A stretch of DNA of 64,000 bases from Pontibacter aquaedesilientis (lineage in GTDB: Bacteria; Bacteroidota; Bacteroidia; Cytophagales; Hymenobacteraceae), in contig NZ_JACXAJ010000005.1 of NCBI RefSeq assembly GCF_014773225.1, positions 154,108 through 218,107 of the forward strand. Reading direction: 5' to 3'. Shown one piece after another: positions 1-8,587 of this stretch. Position 1 is the first letter of the stretch. Each line of letters opens with the position of its first letter. Below the pieces are notes generated by a model. That model made no database searches. It worked only from the letters and a program-made list of their open reading frames with translations, and had not been told where the DNA came from. Made by a program: the position numbers and the translations under genes.

Positions 1-425
1 CCCACGATAATGTTGCTCTTCCGCTCCCGCAGTCGTTGCACAGCCGCATCTACCCCCTCGTTGTTGAAACCCATGCGGTTGATGATGGCCTGGTCTTCCG
101 GGAGTCGGAACAAGCGTGGTTTCGGGTTGCCTTCCTGCGGTTTCGGGGTGAGCGTACCGATCTCTATAAAACCAAAGCCCAGCTCAGCCAGTTCGTCCAC
201 TAGCTTGGCGTCCTTGTCAAAACCTGCCGCTAACCCAACCGGATTAGGAAACTTCAAGCCAAACAGCTCCCGTTCCAGTCGCTTGTCTTCTACCCGGAAT
301 ATGCTCCTGCTAATGCTTTTGGCAAAAGGCAGGCTGAAAGCGGTTTTGAGCCCGTCGGCGGTCAGGTAATGGACTTTCTCGGGGTCTAGTTTGAAGAGAA
401 GCGGGCGAATGAGGCTCTTATACAC
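1..425 (-). CDS. pyrD: Dihydroorotate dehydrogenase (quinone), N-terminal part; runs off the left edge
   Basis: Class 2 dihydroorotate dehydrogenase oxidises dihydroorotate to orotate with membrane quinone in pyrimidine synthesis. About 141 residues are visible. The N-terminal helix region ([20 protein letters not shown]) fits the membrane-associated class 2 form. It is followed by [17 protein letters not shown], the FMN-site strand, and by [20 protein letters not shown] and [18 protein letters not shown], typical of the family. The only in-frame start after the upstream stop is GTG at 425. The catalytic serine and C-terminal half lie outside the window. A TATCTTTG promoter core lies about 35 bases upstream. 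Confidence 0.9.
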   Translation of the reverse strand, partial: MYKSLIRPLLFKLDPEKVHYLTADGLKTAFSLPFAKSISRSIFRVEDKRLERELFGLKFPNPVGLAAGFDKDAKLVDELAELGFGFIEIGTLTPKPQEGNPKPRLFRLPEDQAIINRMGFNNEGVDAAVQRLRERKSNIIV

Positions 426-457
426 GGCAGCGGGTTTAGGTTACAGTTAGCTGCCTG

Positions 458-465
458 CAAAGATA
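458..465 (-). promoter_or_regulatory. Promoter -7 core for pyrD
   Basis: On the minus strand this reads TATCTTTG, matching the Bacteroidota -7 consensus TAnnTTTG, 33 bases before the pyrD GTG start. No good TTTG -33 element is visible at the usual spacing, so the call rests on the -7 core and its position. Confidence 0.4.
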
Positions 466-528
466 GAAAGCGAATTTATACTATCCTCGATAATTGTGCC
501 TTGCCTGCTTACAATACTGTGCATCCTG

Positions 529-1074
529 TTAATCTATTTGCTGCTCTGACAGCAGTTGATCTATCTTCGCTTTCAGATCATCGCTCCTAAATTCATACAT
601 CTTCTCTCCTTTTTCATCCGATGACACCTTTACCGGCATAGTTCCGATATGCACCTCTCTCACTATGCCTACTCTGTCAATTAATATTGTCTGAGGTACC
701 GTGTTCCCAAAATCCTTCATGTAATGGGCACTGCCTGGTAAGATGATGAAATCAAACACATGCTTTTTCAGAAATTTTTTGATGATGGGCTTATCCTCAG
801 GCGACATCGAAACAAACACGACATCCTTTTCGGCATAGCTTTGCTTCAACCTGTTCAACTCTGGCATTTCCAGGATACAAGGCTTGCAGAAGGTGCCCCA
901 CAGGTTGAGCACCACCACTTTTCCTCGCAACTCATTGGACGAATAGGTTATACCTGTCATGTCTTCCGCTACGAATGGTATCATAGGGGCTCCCACATGC
1001 TTGCTAACCACTTGCTGTTGCGCCTGAGCGGTAAAAACAAGGCATAGGGCAAAAAATATAATGAAGACTCTCAT
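529..1074 (-). CDS. Exported TlpA-like thioredoxin-fold protein
   Basis: A 181-residue thioredoxin-fold protein of the TlpA/redoxin group, probably a periplasmic thiol-disulfide reductase. Residues 1-18 are a signal peptide ending in AQA. The active site GTFCKPC has its cysteines near residues 63 and 66, with WG before them as in TlpA. A VPQT segment near residue 127 supplies the cis-proline. It is the last gene of a minus-strand operon, 12 bases after the M48 protease gene and downstream of the DUF898 gene, which suggests a cell-envelope quality-control role. The natural substrate cannot be read from the sequence. Confidence 0.85.
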   Translation of the reverse strand: MRVFIIFFALCLVFTAQAQQQVVSKHVGAPMIPFVAEDMTGITYSSNELRGKVVVLNLWGTFCKPCILEMPELNRLKQSYAEKDVVFVSMSPEDKPIIKKFLKKHVFDFIILPGSAHYMKDFGNTVPQTILIDRVGIVREVHIGTMPVKVSSDEKGEKMYEFRSDDLKAKIDQLLSEQQID

Positions 1075-1086
1075 AAAAAATCCTGT

Positions 1087-2205
1087 TTAACGCGTCTGAT
1101 TCTGCTCTAGTGTATCAGAACCTTTAGTTTTGTTTCTTCCTTTAAGCGACTCCCAGTGCCGCTCCAGCCCCGGATTTTTTTTGTAAGGCTGCTTCCTATC
1201 TCCTATCAGCTCATTCAAGACCTTGATGCGGTCTCCTGTGTTGGGGTGGGTACTCACAAAGGCCAGCATGTCAGATTCGCTTCCGAAATCCAGGCGCTCC
1301 ATCAGTAACACGGCCCCCTGAAGGTTCAGCTCATTCCGACGCAGCAGTTCCAGCCCTTCGCGGTCTGCTTCCAGTTCGAGGCTGCGGTTATACTCCAGGT
1401 TTCGAAGTGCCGATGCATTGTCCACCAGCACGGCGGCCACACCGCTTATATCTCCGAAGAGCACGGAGGCCAGCATGTAGTAAGACAAACTCCTTGTCAG
1501 GGCGCGCAACGAATGTCGGTTTTGGATATGCGCCAGTTCGTGCCCCACCAGAGCTGCCAGCTCCTCGTGGTGCTCCATTTTATCGATTATACCTTCATAC
1601 ACCACCATATAGCCCCCAGGTATAGCAAAGGCATTGACCTCGTCGCTTTTCACAACGGCGGCTTTGATTGGGTAATCCAGGTCTGTGTCCAGTTCGCTCA
1701 GGTAACCGTTCAGTGCGGCCGTTTTCGCATCGTCTACCTGATAGCCTTGAAGTAGTTGGGTATAGAGTTGCTGGCCGAGCTGGCGCTCATATTGCTGCGG
1801 AAAATACAGGGCCACACGGTCGGCGAGTGCCGGCACCCCCCAAACGATAAAGGCCACCAGCAGGCCCAGCAGACTCAGGGCCATAACGGCTATACCGGAG
1901 GCCCATAGTCTCAGCATACTGTTGTAGCCGGACTTCAGGAAGGCTGCACCGCGATAGCACTGCAACAGCGCCTCCCTAAACCCTTTGTCTACAACGGAGA
2001 TACTTTGCTGGGGAAATTTCCCATAACGCAAGAGTGTGGTCGCATCGTTAAATTCCGACTGGTGTATACCTGCCGTTTCCCAGTGCACCGTGTCCGTTAC
2101 TTCATCCGCACAATAATCTATCCGCAGGCCATCCGGACGCAGTGTGATCTGGGCCGGCATACCTTTGGAGCTACGCCCGTTATAGTATTTCCCTTCAAAG
2201 GTCAT
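1087..2205 (-). CDS. M48-family membrane-associated zinc metalloprotease
   Basis: A 372-residue peptidase of family M48. The zinc motif HELAH lies at about residues 222-226, and the third ligand is in ELEADREG near residue 279. A single hydrophobic segment (about 103-123) should anchor it in the membrane. The roughly 100 residues before it are a small cytosolic-looking domain rich in beta strands. The family degrades misfolded or membrane-associated proteins. The ATG lies one base after the stop of the upstream DUF898 gene, so translation is probably coupled. The C-terminal 30 residues are charged and look disordered. Confidence 0.88.
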   Translation of the reverse strand: MTFEGKYYNGRSSKGMPAQITLRPDGLRIDYCADEVTDTVHWETAGIHQSEFNDATTLLRYGKFPQQSISVVDKGFREALLQCYRGAAFLKSGYNSMLRLWASGIAVMALSLLGLLVAFIVWGVPALADRVALYFPQQYERQLGQQLYTQLLQGYQVDDAKTAALNGYLSELDTDLDYPIKAAVVKSDEVNAFAIPGGYMVVYEGIIDKMEHHEELAALVGHELAHIQNRHSLRALTRSLSYYMLASVLFGDISGVAAVLVDNASALRNLEYNRSLELEADREGLELLRRNELNLQGAVLLMERLDFGSESDMLAFVSTHPNTGDRIKVLNELIGDRKQPYKKNPGLERHWESLKGRNKTKGSDTLEQNQTR

Positions 2206-2206
2206 G

Positions 2207-3181
2207 CTAAATCACGCCGATATCCATCATGTCCGACATGCTCTCATACATGGCCGAGTCATAGGCTTCCTCGGTTTGTACCAGCGCGTCGGCATCGAAA
2301 TCCCCGCTCATCACGATGCTGTTCATGATCAGCGACAGGGTACGAGTAGTCGTGAGCGGAATGCCCAGCCCCAGTGTGAATAGCACTATAAAAATGTTGC
2401 CTACAGTCAGTTTAAGCACTTCCCAGCCGGAGACATGGCATTTGAGGCGGCTATACGTTCCGTCGTCCTGCAACACCACGATGTTATTCACATAAAAGTG
2501 CAGGAGGTTTTTGGTGAACCAGAAAAAGTAAATACCCAGCGTGAAAACAGACAAGAAATAGCCTTTCAGGTTGATCAGAAAAAGATCGGCACCATCGCCT
2601 ACATACCTCAAACTCGCATTGCCAAAGCGCACATTGTCGATCATCTGCTTGCGCAGCTTCACCACAAACCACGAGCCGTAGATGCCCAGAGTAAAAACAG
2701 TCAGGAAGAAGCCAACCAGGTAGGTAGTGACCATGTCGGACAGTTCGCCCCGGTAGCCCATATGTATGCCGCGCCAGCTTGTGCGTGACGTGCGGTAACG
2801 CATCATGCCATGAAGGGCCACAGGTATCAGAATCAAAACGCCAACAATAAATGCAAAGACAAACAGCACCGATATGAAAGGTGTGGTCGAAAGCGCGGCG
2901 AAAAATAACATAGAGTACAGGGATATGAATACGCCTAGCCCTTTAATGAAACCGACAAACATCTCTTTGCCAGTGCCATGAAAAACGAAAGGTGTACCGG
3001 CCAGCTCCGTCTTGCGATACAGGTATTGCAAGGACTTAGCCTTCGCCCAAGGGTAGTAAAGCCCCAGTGTCACAACTGTAAGCAGGAAATTAACGATTTC
3101 GATGGCGAAGTAGTCAGAGCCCCTGCCGGTAAAAGTGAAGGATTTGGTCTGTTTTTCTTTTTCGAGTAAAGTTGTTGTCAT
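2207..3181 (-). CDS. DUF898 (YjgN-like) multi-pass membrane protein
   Basis: About 324 residues when started at the ATG at 3181, where the sequence begins MTTTLLEKEKQTKSF. The reading frame is open to 3289, but the extra 36 residues look like leader. DUF898 proteins have repeated membrane units. Here the pattern LTVVTLGLYYPWAKAKSLQY is echoed by LTVFTLGIYGSWFVVKLRKQ and LSVFTLGIYFFWFTKNLLHF, so three repeats of about 80-90 residues are visible. The molecular function of the family is not established. It heads an operon with an M48 protease and a TlpA-like protein. Confidence 0.82.
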   Translation of the reverse strand: MTTTLLEKEKQTKSFTFTGRGSDYFAIEIVNFLLTVVTLGLYYPWAKAKSLQYLYRKTELAGTPFVFHGTGKEMFVGFIKGLGVFISLYSMLFFAALSTTPFISVLFVFAFIVGVLILIPVALHGMMRYRTSRTSWRGIHMGYRGELSDMVTTYLVGFFLTVFTLGIYGSWFVVKLRKQMIDNVRFGNASLRYVGDGADLFLINLKGYFLSVFTLGIYFFWFTKNLLHFYVNNIVVLQDDGTYSRLKCHVSGWEVLKLTVGNIFIVLFTLGLGIPLTTTRTLSLIMNSIVMSGDFDADALVQTEEAYDSAMYESMSDMMDIGVI

Positions 3182-3333
3182 AAAAGCTTGGAAAACGGTT
3201 AAAACTGATTGTGAACGGTATAAAAATAACACAGACCGTGCGTGAACACAGCCTGTGTTATTACAGCTTTTAAATATAGTAAATATCAACTATTTATGAT
3301 ACCTGCTCTTCATATTTTAACACATATTTCAGC

Positions 3334-4986
3334 CTACTTTTCCATTGTCCACTGCTCGAAGCTGGGGAAGTAGCTGGCTTTCCAGAAAGTATAGCGTGGG
3401 ATAATGGCCGTTTTTAGCCTGCGTTTGAAGTCCTCATAATCTTTCTTTTCCTTCGGCGACCACAGCACTTCGCTCAGGGCCGTCATGCGCGGGAAGATCA
3501 TGTACTCCACCTTGGCCGGACTGCCCATGTACTCGGTCCAAACATTGCCTTGTGCCCCGATCATATACTTGTCGAGGTTCAGTTTGTGGAGTGTGTCAGG
3601 TATAGGTTCGAAGGCATATACTGCGTCCACCGGGTTGTAGCCGTGTATGGCCAGGCTGTCGTTGGGGTCTTTGGACTGGTAGTGGTCAAAATAAAGTGGC
3701 TTGCCCGGCGACATGATCACCTGGTGGCCACGTTTGGCGGCGGCTATACCTTCCTTCTCTCCTCCCCAGTTCATAATAAGGGTGGTCGTGTTCAGGTCGC
3801 CTTCCAGTATCTCGTGCCAGCCGATCACTTTCTTGCCTTTGGCAGCCAGGTAGCCCGCCACTTGTTCTACGAAGTAGGTCTGCAGGCCTTTTTCATCTTT
3901 CAGTTTGTGGTCCTTGATGAAAGCTTGTGACACCGGGTCGGCTTTCCACCACATTTTGCTCGTTTCGTCGCCACCCAAGTGGAAATAGGCTCCCGGAAAC
4001 AGCTCGGCCACTTCCTGAAACACCGTTTTCAGAAACTGAAACGTAGCCGGATTTGGCTGTAGCACGTTGTTCTGGCGGTTATACATTCCCCAGGTATAGG
4101 CTACATTCCAGGTGGTGTCGGGGCGAGTGCTGAACTCCGGATAAGCGGCAATGGTGGCGCGGCTATGGCCCGGGATATCGATTTCAGGAATAATAGTGAT
4201 ACCTCTTACCGCTGCATATCGGATCACTTCGCGCACTTCGTTTTTGGTATAGAAACCACCGTAGCGTTTTCCGTCGTAACGGGCTGGAGCCGCCTTAAAA
4301 TGGCCGATCAGTGTGGAGTCGCGCCAGGAGCCGATGGTGTTTAGCTTTGGATAGGATTCGATCTCGATGCGCCAGCCCTGGTCGTCGGTCAGGTGCCAGT
4401 GGAAGGTGTTCATCTTATGGAAAGCCAGGTAATCGATGTACTTCTTGATGAACGTCAGCGGAAACATGTGGCGCACCACGTCCAGGTGCATACCCCGGTA
4501 AGCGAAGCGTGGGTAGTCTCTGATCGTCACGTCCGGAATCTTCACCTCCTTCACTTGCCTGAGCGGGAAAAGCTGTAGCAAAGTCTGTATGCCGTACACC
4601 ACACCGCCGGTGTCTTTGGCGCGAATGGTCACGTCTTTGCCGGACACCGTCAGGGTATACATCTCGTCTTTGGTGATGGATTTTGTGTCAAACACGAGGC
4701 GGATGCGGTGGCTTGCTTTTGTGATTGTCTGGTTAGTGGCTTGTGATTTAAGTTTCAGACCGGTTTGGGCCGCCAGCAATTCTCTTAGGTATACCGCCTG
4801 ATCTGCAAACTGCCTGTCGAACACGATCTGTGTTTTTCCATCGATGGTCACATGGCCCCGGCGGGCTTTCATCACCTCGACAGGTATAGGCATGATGTCG
4901 TCGATGGACTGGGCCATACTGCGGAAAGGTATAGCTAGCCCAAGCAGCAGGACAAGAGTGAGCAAACGGTATCGGATTGGTAACAT
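3334..4986 (-). CDS. Exported beta-N-acetylhexosaminidase, GH20
   Basis: A 550-residue glycoside hydrolase of family 20 that removes terminal N-acetylhexosamine from chitin or glycan fragments. A signal peptide spans about residues 1-25. An N-terminal GH20b-like domain (to about 150) precedes the catalytic barrel. HWHLTDDQGWR (about 196-206) and HLGGDET with the Asp-Glu pair near 340-341 are the catalytic and substrate-assisted residues of the family. The C-terminus ends soon after the barrel, with no type IX secretion signal domain, so the protein is probably periplasmic. Four copies of the window's iterated octamer appear in this gene in sense CTATACCT orientation and one in the opposite orientation. 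Confidence 0.92.
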   Translation of the reverse strand: MLPIRYRLLTLVLLLGLAIPFRSMAQSIDDIMPIPVEVMKARRGHVTIDGKTQIVFDRQFADQAVYLRELLAAQTGLKLKSQATNQTITKASHRIRLVFDTKSITKDEMYTLTVSGKDVTIRAKDTGGVVYGIQTLLQLFPLRQVKEVKIPDVTIRDYPRFAYRGMHLDVVRHMFPLTFIKKYIDYLAFHKMNTFHWHLTDDQGWRIEIESYPKLNTIGSWRDSTLIGHFKAAPARYDGKRYGGFYTKNEVREVIRYAAVRGITIIPEIDIPGHSRATIAAYPEFSTRPDTTWNVAYTWGMYNRQNNVLQPNPATFQFLKTVFQEVAELFPGAYFHLGGDETSKMWWKADPVSQAFIKDHKLKDEKGLQTYFVEQVAGYLAAKGKKVIGWHEILEGDLNTTTLIMNWGGEKEGIAAAKRGHQVIMSPGKPLYFDHYQSKDPNDSLAIHGYNPVDAVYAFEPIPDTLHKLNLDKYMIGAQGNVWTEYMGSPAKVEYMIFPRMTALSEVLWSPKEKKDYEDFKRRLKTAIIPRYTFWKASYFPSFEQWTMEK

Positions 4987-5285
4987 GTGGGGGTCGTAGG
5001 TATAGAATGGGTTACGGTGTCGCCTTCAGACTTATTTAGAAACGGCTGGTTCAATGTATTTGGTATGGTTGCTATACCTGACCGATAGTTGATAATCGTT
5101 GTTCGTTAATTGTTGATTGTTGATCGTTGATCGTTGCCTGTGCAAGATTCGGATAGTTTGCTAGGTATAGCCCCGATAAGTTTGTACAGGTATAGCCTGT
5201 GCACGATTCGGACAGGTCGCGACCTGTCCCTACGAGTTTACCTTTCTAACTTTCTAACTTCTAAACTTTCTAACTTCAAAACTTT
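4987..5285. other. Gene-free gap with composite repeats
   Basis: Between the hexosaminidase and xerD there is no credible ORF. The first 100 bases carry two copies of the CTATACCT/AGGTATAG octamer, and the rest is a mosaic of short repeated words (described as the 5086-5291 repeat). No promoter core for the hexosaminidase was recognised. Confidence 0.6.
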
Positions 5286-5291
5286 CTAACT
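5086..5291 (+). repeat. Composite intergenic repeat, copy 1
   Basis: Modules in order: tandem GTTGATTGTTGATCG-type words (5086-5136); two diverged copies of a GCCTGTGCAMGATTCGG word (about 5137 and 5196) with AGGTATAG octamers between; a 20-base perfect palindrome centred on GGTCGCGACC (5210-5229); and tandem TTTCTAACTT words (5240-5291) that run over the xerD stop codon. The same modules in the same order occur in reverse orientation at 12199-12390. Confidence 0.7.
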
Positions 5292-6185
5292 CCTAGGATG
5301 ATAATCCTTAATCACCTGCTTCAGATAGTCGCGGTCGAGGTGGGTATAGATTTCGGTGGTTGTGATGGACTCGTGGCCCAGCATTTCCTGCACAGCCCGC
5401 AGGTCGGCGCCGCCCTCGATCAGGTGCGTGGCAAAAGAGTGGCGGAAGGTATGGGGACTCACGGTTTTCTGTATTCCTGCCTTGGCGGTGAGGTCTTTGA
5501 TAATGGTGAAGACCATCACGCGGGTCAGTTTGGCGCCACGGCGGTTCAGGAACACATAGTCTTCGTGGCCTTTTTTGATGTTGAGGTGGCAGCGCACGCC
5601 CTCGCGGTAGAGCTGGATGTGCTTGAGGGCATCGCGCCCGATCGGAACCAGTCGCTCCTTGTCGCCCTTACCGGCCACCTTCAGGAAACCCATGTCTTCG
5701 TAGAGGTTGCTCAGCTTCAGGTCCAGCAACTCCGATACACGCAGCCCGGAACTGTAGAGTGTCTCCAGCATGGCCCGGTTACGCGTCCCTTCCGGCGTGG
5801 AAAGGTCGATGGCGGCCAGCAATTGTTCTATTTCGTGAAAGTGAAGCGTATCGGGCAGTTTTCGGCTCAATTTAGGTGCTTCGATGGTATCGGTCGGGTC
5901 GGCGGTGAGCATATCCTCCATAATCAGGAACTTGTAAAAGGCCCTTATACCTGAGAGCGTGCGTGCTTGCGAATGCGCCGTCATGCCTAGCCCGGCTATC
6001 CATTCCAGAAACTCCCTTAAAACCGGCGGCGACATCTGCTCCGGCTGCACCGTTATACCTTTGAAAGCCAGAAAATCGGTCAGTTTGCGGATATCGCGCA
6101 GGTAAGCCTCCACGGAGTTACCGGACAGCGACTTTTCCAGGCGCAGGTATTGTTCGAACTGAGTAATGCAGATGGACCACTTCAT
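5286..6185 (-). CDS. xerD: Site-specific tyrosine recombinase XerD
   Basis: A 299-residue tyrosine recombinase when started at the ATG at 6185 (MKWSICITQFEQYL), the usual XerD length. The frame is open upstream to 6245 but that extension does not fit the family. An N-terminal core-binding domain (about 1-85) precedes the catalytic domain, with SSGLRVSELLDL (first Arg), HTFRHSFATHL (His-x-x-Arg), LGHESITTTEIYTH (His and nucleophilic Tyr). It resolves chromosome dimers at dif together with XerC. The gene is divergent from aroQ, and no neighbouring mobile element suggests an integrase instead. Confidence 0.88.
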   Translation of the reverse strand: MKWSICITQFEQYLRLEKSLSGNSVEAYLRDIRKLTDFLAFKGITVQPEQMSPPVLREFLEWIAGLGMTAHSQARTLSGIRAFYKFLIMEDMLTADPTDTIEAPKLSRKLPDTLHFHEIEQLLAAIDLSTPEGTRNRAMLETLYSSGLRVSELLDLKLSNLYEDMGFLKVAGKGDKERLVPIGRDALKHIQLYREGVRCHLNIKKGHEDYVFLNRRGAKLTRVMVFTIIKDLTAKAGIQKTVSPHTFRHSFATHLIEGGADLRAVQEMLGHESITTTEIYTHLDRDYLKQVIKDYHPRS

Positions 6186-6242
6186 AAGTCGGGTGCTTTG
6201 AAGAAAGCTTTTAGCAAACTTTCTTTTGTCAAAAAAACAGAG

Positions 6243-6250
6243 CAAAGATA
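6243..6250 (-). promoter_or_regulatory. Promoter -7 core for xerD
   Basis: On the minus strand TATCTTTG, a match to TAnnTTTG, 57 bases before the chosen xerD ATG at 6185. It lies inside the longer open frame, which also argues for the shorter start. No clear -33 element. Confidence 0.4.
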
Positions 6251-6309
6251 GTTAATCCTTAAATTGCAGCTGCTGATTTTGGTTGAAAACACAATTATAC
6301 CTCCGCACT

Positions 6310-6762
6310 ATGAAAATACTTATTCTGAATGGCCCTAACCTCAATCTATTGGGCATTCGCGAAAAAGCAGTTTATGGCTCCGAATCCTTCGAATCCTACT
6401 TCGAGGAACTGAAAGAGGCGTTCCCGGCTATGGAGCTGACCTACTTCCAATCCAATTCGGAGGGTACGCTCATCGACAAACTGCATGAGGTTGGTTTCAG
6501 CTACAAAGGCATTGTGTTCAACGGCGGCGCTTATACCCATACCTCCGTGGCCCTGTCCGACGCGATAAAGGCCATCGAGGCGCCTGTAGTGGAAGTGCAT
6601 ATATCGAATGTGTACGCCCGCGACGCCTTCCGGCACAAGAGCATGTTCGCCCCCTTTTGCAAAGGAGTCATCACCGGGTTCGGGCTGGAGAGCTACCGGC
6701 TTGCCCTGCAGTATTTTGAGCGCATGAAACCCAAGCAAATCGGTTTCGGTGCCAAGAAATAG
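6310..6762 (+). CDS. aroQ: 3-Dehydroquinate dehydratase, type II
   Basis: A 150-residue type II dehydroquinase of the shikimate pathway, the usual length when started at the ATG at 6310 (MKILILNGPNLNLLG). The catalytic tyrosine lies in the flexible loop at about 23-25 (KAVYG). FNGGAYTHTSVAL carries the substrate-binding Asn and the His that pairs with Glu, and EVHISNVYARDAFRHKS is the second signature. Family members form dodecamers and act in the cytosol. The gene is monocistronic, divergent from xerD and followed by a class V aminotransferase 81 bases on. Confidence 0.92.
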   Translation: MKILILNGPNLNLLGIREKAVYGSESFESYFEELKEAFPAMELTYFQSNSEGTLIDKLHEVGFSYKGIVFNGGAYTHTSVALSDAIKAIEAPVVEVHISNVYARDAFRHKSMFAPFCKGVITGFGLESYRLALQYFERMKPKQIGFGAKK

Positions 6763-6843
6763 CGTGGCAACACCAATTTTCTATTCACTAAATATTCGCT
6801 TATTCCTATAGTAGAAATACTATAATTATCTATATTACCCTCC

Positions 6844-7905
6844 ATGTTGAATTTCTATCCAGGACCATCCAAGCTATACCCGGAGGTACGCACCTACCTG
6901 ACAGACGCGTATGATGAGGGGATTTTGGGGGCACCGCATCGGGGAGAGCAATTTGTGCAGCTCTCCCGTACCGTGGTGGGCTCGCTGAAACGCCGGCTTA
7001 ACATTCCGCAGGACTATCATATCTTTTTCACTTCTTCGGCTACCGAATGCTGGGAAATCCTCATCCAGAGCCTTACCAAAAAGAAAAGCTACCATATCTA
7101 CAATGGCTCATTTGGAGAAAAGTGGTACGAGTATGCCAAAAAACTGCGGCCGGAGTCTGAGGGTTTGAAATTCGACATCAATGAGGCTATGCCGGTAGAG
7201 GGGCTCGACATCAACACAGACACAGAGTTGATCTGCTTTACCCAAAACGAGACATCCAACGGTACCCAGGTATCGGCCACCACCATTCTGAACCTGCACA
7301 ACCGCTACCGCGACACGCTCACAGCTGTGGACGCGACTTCGTCTATGGCGGGCCTGAACCTGAAGTACATCAAGGCCGACATCTGGTTTGCATCGGTGCA
7401 GAAGTGCTTTGGTTTGCCGCCGGGGCTGGCGGTGCTGGTATGTTCTCCGAGGGCCATCTTCCGGGCCAAGCAGATGAACGAACGCGATCATTACAACAGC
7501 TTGGTGTTTATGCATGAGAAAATGCTCAACTACCAGACTACGCATACGCCCAACGTCCTCAACATCTACCTGCTCAAGCGCATGCTGGAAGACCGGCAGT
7601 TCATCAAGCAACTCGATATTGACCTGACCGACCGTGCCAATGACCTGTACGAGTTCTTTGGGCAGTTCACAGATTTTAAGCTGCTGGTTGAGAATGAGGA
7701 GGTACGCTCCAAAACCGTGTTGGCACTGGAGGCAAACGAACGGTTGGTGGAGGATATCAAGAAACGTGCCCTGCACCACCACATCCGACTGGGCAATGGC
7801 TACGGCCCCTGGCAGCGCAACACCTTCCGGATCGCCAATTTCCCGGCCATTGCCGATGAGGAGTACGAAGAGCTAAAGCGGTTTTTCCTGCATTATTACG
7901 CCTAA
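6844..7905 (+). CDS. Class V aminotransferase, phosphoserine-aminotransferase-like
   Basis: A 353-residue PLP fold-type I enzyme. The N-terminus NFYPGPSKLYPEV resembles phosphoserine and alanine-glyoxylate aminotransferases. TSSATECWEILIQSL is the cofactor phosphate region, VDATSSMAG holds the Asp that pairs with the pyridine nitrogen, and ASVQKCFGLPPGLAVLV carries the Schiff-base lysine. The overall layout is closest to SerC-type enzymes, which make phosphoserine from 3-phosphohydroxypyruvate. There is no serA beside it to confirm this, so substrate assignment is inference. It is not translationally coupled to its neighbours. Confidence 0.8.
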   Translation: MLNFYPGPSKLYPEVRTYLTDAYDEGILGAPHRGEQFVQLSRTVVGSLKRRLNIPQDYHIFFTSSATECWEILIQSLTKKKSYHIYNGSFGEKWYEYAKKLRPESEGLKFDINEAMPVEGLDINTDTELICFTQNETSNGTQVSATTILNLHNRYRDTLTAVDATSSMAGLNLKYIKADIWFASVQKCFGLPPGLAVLVCSPRAIFRAKQMNERDHYNSLVFMHEKMLNYQTTHTPNVLNIYLLKRMLEDRQFIKQLDIDLTDRANDLYEFFGQFTDFKLLVENEEVRSKTVLALEANERLVEDIKKRALHHHIRLGNGYGPWQRNTFRIANFPAIADEEYEELKRFFLHYYA

Positions 7906-7911
7906 GAATCC

Positions 7912-7919
7912 TACCTTTG
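7912..7919 (+). promoter_or_regulatory. Promoter -7 core for marC
   Basis: TACCTTTG followed by CGG, a strong Bacteroidota -7 match, starts 6 bases after the stop of the aminotransferase and lies 87 bases before the marC ATG. The leader contains an AGGTATAG octamer followed directly by CTATACCC. No clear -33 element is seen. Confidence 0.45.
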
Positions 7920-8006
7920 CGGCTTGTTAAATGACTGTACACGGCAAATCAAGGTATAGCTATACCCTAATTTGCTGGCCCTAACACTTTAACGACCACC
8001 AAACCC

Positions 8007-8585
8007 ATGATTCAGGAACTGTTCAGCTTCAAGGAAATCGCTTCGGTTACGCTTATCCTTTTTGCAGTAATCGACATTCTCGGTTCTATCCCTATCATCA
8101 TCGACCTGCGCAAGCGCGAGGGCAAGATCGAGTCCGAAAAGGCCACCATTATTTCAGGTATACTGATGATCGTGTTCCTGTTTGTGGGCGATGGTATCCT
8201 GCAATTGTTCGGCATAGACTTCGAGTCATTTGCCATGGCCGGTGCCATCATTATTTTCCTGATCGGTTTGGAGATGATCCTGGGCAAAGACCTCTTCCAC
8301 TCCGACCCCGAAGTAAAAAGTGGCTCTATCGTCCCGCTGGCTTTTCCGCTTATTGTGGGAGCCGGCACCATGACCACACTGCTCTCCTTGCGGGCTGCCT
8401 ACTCGCTGCCAAACGTGCTGGTAGGCATTGTGCTCAACCTGATGTTTGTGTACATCGTCTTAAAGGCATCGCCCTGGCTGGAGCGTAAACTTGGTAAGGC
8501 CGGCGCCAACGTGCTCCGCAAAGTTTTCGGGGTTATCCTGCTAGCCATCGCCATCAAGCTGTTCAAAACGAATTTACCTATTTAA
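8007..8585 (+). CDS. MarC-family integral membrane protein
   Basis: A 192-residue membrane protein of the MarC (UPF0056) family with about six predicted segments: residues 11-30, 48-68, 74-92, 112-130, 136-152 and 170-190. FAVIDILGSIPIII near the start and PLAFPLIVGAGTMTTLLSL in the middle are the family's two re-entrant-like motifs. The E. coli proteins of this family were linked to drug resistance in error, and their transport role is unresolved. The gene ends in a word-repeat palindrome that may act as terminator. Confidence 0.85.
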   Translation: MIQELFSFKEIASVTLILFAVIDILGSIPIIIDLRKREGKIESEKATIISGILMIVFLFVGDGILQLFGIDFESFAMAGAIIIFLIGLEMILGKDLFHSDPEVKSGSIVPLAFPLIVGAGTMTTLLSLRAAYSLPNVLVGIVLNLMFVYIVLKASPWLERKLGKAGANVLRKVFGVILLAIAIKLFKTNLPI

Positions 8586-8587
8586 AC

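Noticed and set aside
10..369. Plus-strand 119-residue open frame over pyrD
   Set aside because: The minus strand gives a clear dihydroorotate dehydrogenase; the plus frame is Ser/Leu-rich antisense shadow.
3334..4986. Type IX secretion sorting domain on the GH20 enzyme
   Set aside because: The protein ends right after the catalytic barrel; no C-terminal sorting domain is visible.
5286..6185. Integrase of a mobile island rather than XerD
   Set aside because: Length, motifs and absence of neighbouring phage or island genes fit the housekeeping recombinase.
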